Shown here one piece after another: positions 4,155-5,105 of a DNA stretch of 5,105 bases. The notes below the pieces were generated by a model. It saw only the letters and a list, made by a program, of their open reading frames with translations. It had not been told where the DNA came from and did no database searches. Origin of the DNA: an uncultured Actinoplanes sp. (GTDB lineage: Bacteria; Actinomycetota; Actinomycetes; Mycobacteriales; Micromonosporaceae); NCBI GenBank assembly GCA_934667465.1, contig CAKUMG010000529.1:1-5105 (forward strand), given 5' to 3'. The position numbers were made by a program, and so were the translations under genes. Each line of letters begins with the position of its first letter. The first letter of the stretch is position 1.

Positions 4155-5105
4155 ATGACGTCGGCGGGGTAGAGGTTGGGCGGGGCGGCCGGGGTCAGGT
4201 GGGTGGCGGGCAGGGTGAACCAGAAGATGCTGCCGCCGCCCGGGTTCGGGGCGGTGCCGAGTTCGCCGCCGTGGAGGGTGATGATGCGGCGGGCGATGGC
4301 CAGGCCGAGGCCCGTGCCCGGGTAGGCCTCGGCCGCCGGGGCGCGGTGGAAGGGCTCGAAGATGCGGTCGCGCTGGTCGGCGGGGATGCCGATGCCGCGG
4401 TCGGCTACCTCGAGGCGCCACCAGCCGGGGGTGTGCTCGCGGGCGGAGACCGTGATGTGGGCCGGGGCGCCCGGGCGGACGAAGCGGGTGGCGTTGTCGA
4501 CGAGCTGGCCGAGGAGCTCGGCGAGCAGGTCGGCGTCGGCCAGGACCGGGGGCAGGTCGGCTACGTGGACCGCCGCGGGGGTGGTGTCGAGGCGGCCCGC
4601 GACGATGCCGAGGGCGAGGGCGGTGGTGTCGGTCGGTGCGGGCTTGAGCGCCGTCTCGTCGGCCGCGGACCAGGTGGTCAGGGCGTCGGCGAGGGTCAGC
4701 AGGCGCCGGGTGCTGCGGGCGATGCGCTCGAGGAAGTCGCGGGATGCGGGGTCGAGGTGCGGGGCGGCCTCCTCGAGGAGCAGTTCGGTGCAGCCGGCGA
4801 TGTTGTGCAGGGGTGCGTGCAGGTGCTGCCCGGCTGCCGCTGCGAAAGCGGTCACGGCGAGGTCGGTGCCGGCGGGGGCGGCGGCGGAGAAACCAGCGCT
4901 CGTGGAGGCGGCGCCGGAAGTTGCAGCAGAGGCGGGGGCGGGGAGGGCGGCGGCGCTCGCGGGGGCGGTGGCGGAGCCGGCGAGATCGGCGGGAGCGGGC
5001 GATGCAGGGCGGGACGAAAGGGGGGTGGAGGCCAGGCGCGCCAGCTCCGCACGGCGGCGGGCGGTGCGGCGCCGGGCGGCCGAGTTGGCCAGTGCGGTGC
5101 CGGCG
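4151..5105 (-). CDS. Sensor histidine kinase, C-terminal part, atypical H-box (5' end outside window)
   Basis: This frame is open from the right edge to TGA at 4151, showing 317 residues; the GTG at 4855 is only an internal codon. Visible residues 7-25 are Arg/Ala-rich (AARRRTARRRAELARLA), like the linker before a kinase dimerisation domain. Residues 26-83 are 41 of 58 Ala, Pro or Ser. The DHp helix follows: FAAAAGQHLHAPLHNIAG, aligning with the FAxxASHDLxxPL form of phytochrome-like kinases. The phosphoacceptor position (P minus 5) is Gln93, codon CAG at 4826-4828, with His at 94 and 96. The ATP-binding domain is complete: N-box QLVDNATRF, G1 box DRGIGIP, F-box IFEPFHRA and G2 box GTGLGLAIARR. 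It would either phosphorylate a partner regulator unusually or act as a non-canonical kinase. The sensing part is not in the window, and no response regulator is seen. The stop overlaps the start of the small frame downstream. Confidence 0.9.
   Translation of the reverse strand, partial: AGTALANSAARRRTARRRAELARLASTPLSSRPASPAPADLAGSATAPASAAALPAPASAATSGAASTSAGFSAAAPAGTDLAVTAFAAAAGQHLHAPLHNIAGCTELLLEEAAPHLDPASRDFLERIARSTRRLLTLADALTTWSAADETALKPAPTDTTALALGIVAGRLDTTPAAVHVADLPPVLADADLLAELLGQLVDNATRFVRPGAPAHITVSAREHTPGWWRLEVADRGIGIPADQRDRIFEPFHRAPAAEAYPGTGLGLAIARRIITLHGGELGTAPNPGGGSIFWFTLPATHLTPAAPPNLYPADVM

Noticed and set aside
3879..4172. 97-codon plus-strand open frame
   Set aside because: It is opposite the kinase-coupled small frame, with Arg-rich composition and no ribosome site; the minus strand shows the better coding signal.
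4853..4855. GTG as the start of a short 234-residue kinase
   Set aside because: The frame is open upstream to the window edge with kinase-like linker sequence, and the start would sit just nine codons before the H-box Gln.
4852..5052. Pro-rich 66-codon minus-strand frame
   Set aside because: It is the neighbouring frame of the kinase's Ala/Pro/Ser linker; the kinase frame is open through it and carries the RRRAELARL linker.

Overview
The window is very GC-rich DNA with strongly G/C-ending codons, GTG starts and compact, mostly non-operonic gene packing. This points to a high-GC actinomycete, possibly Micromonosporaceae; the family assignment is inferred from general gene style and not proven. 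No mobile element, CRISPR array, rRNA or tRNA was seen.

Layout, left to right. Bases 1-166 carry no gene. They hold an 8-bp tandem repeat (33-93) and a nested hairpin (117-153) just past the end of the next gene. A PHP-family histidinol-phosphatase-like gene (167-1024, minus) is divergent, across 29 bp, from a GNAT acetyltransferase (1054-1575, plus). The acetyltransferase is followed on the same strand by a tiny lipoprotein (1624-1899). The lipoprotein converges, with only 4 bp between stop codons, on an AlaA-type alanine aminotransferase (1904-3112, minus). A 191-bp divergent intergenic region (3113-3303) then holds a probable leaderless start for the aminotransferase and, on the other side, an activator-like promoter: 8-bp direct repeats on an 11-bp pitch, an inverted repeat and a TAnnnT -10. 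This promoter serves a secreted two-cysteine protein of unknown function (3304-3798, plus).

A long GC hairpin (3812-3854) separates the secreted protein from a minus-strand unit entering from the right edge. That unit has a histidine kinase (4151-5105, 5' end outside the window), whose stop overlaps in a GTGA the start of a small downstream reading frame (3917-4154). The small frame is interrupted by one extra base in a run of four C. The kinase is open to the window edge. Its ATP-binding domain is complete, but glutamine stands where the phospho-accepting histidine belongs, and an Ala/Pro/Ser-rich stretch of about 58 residues sits just before the H-box.

Functionally this is a mix of central nitrogen metabolism (histidine, alanine/glutamate), envelope or secreted proteins, and an atypical signalling kinase. 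No response regulator is visible. I see no clear multi-gene novel system; the best leads are the kinase with its coupled small frame, and the promoter of the secreted protein.
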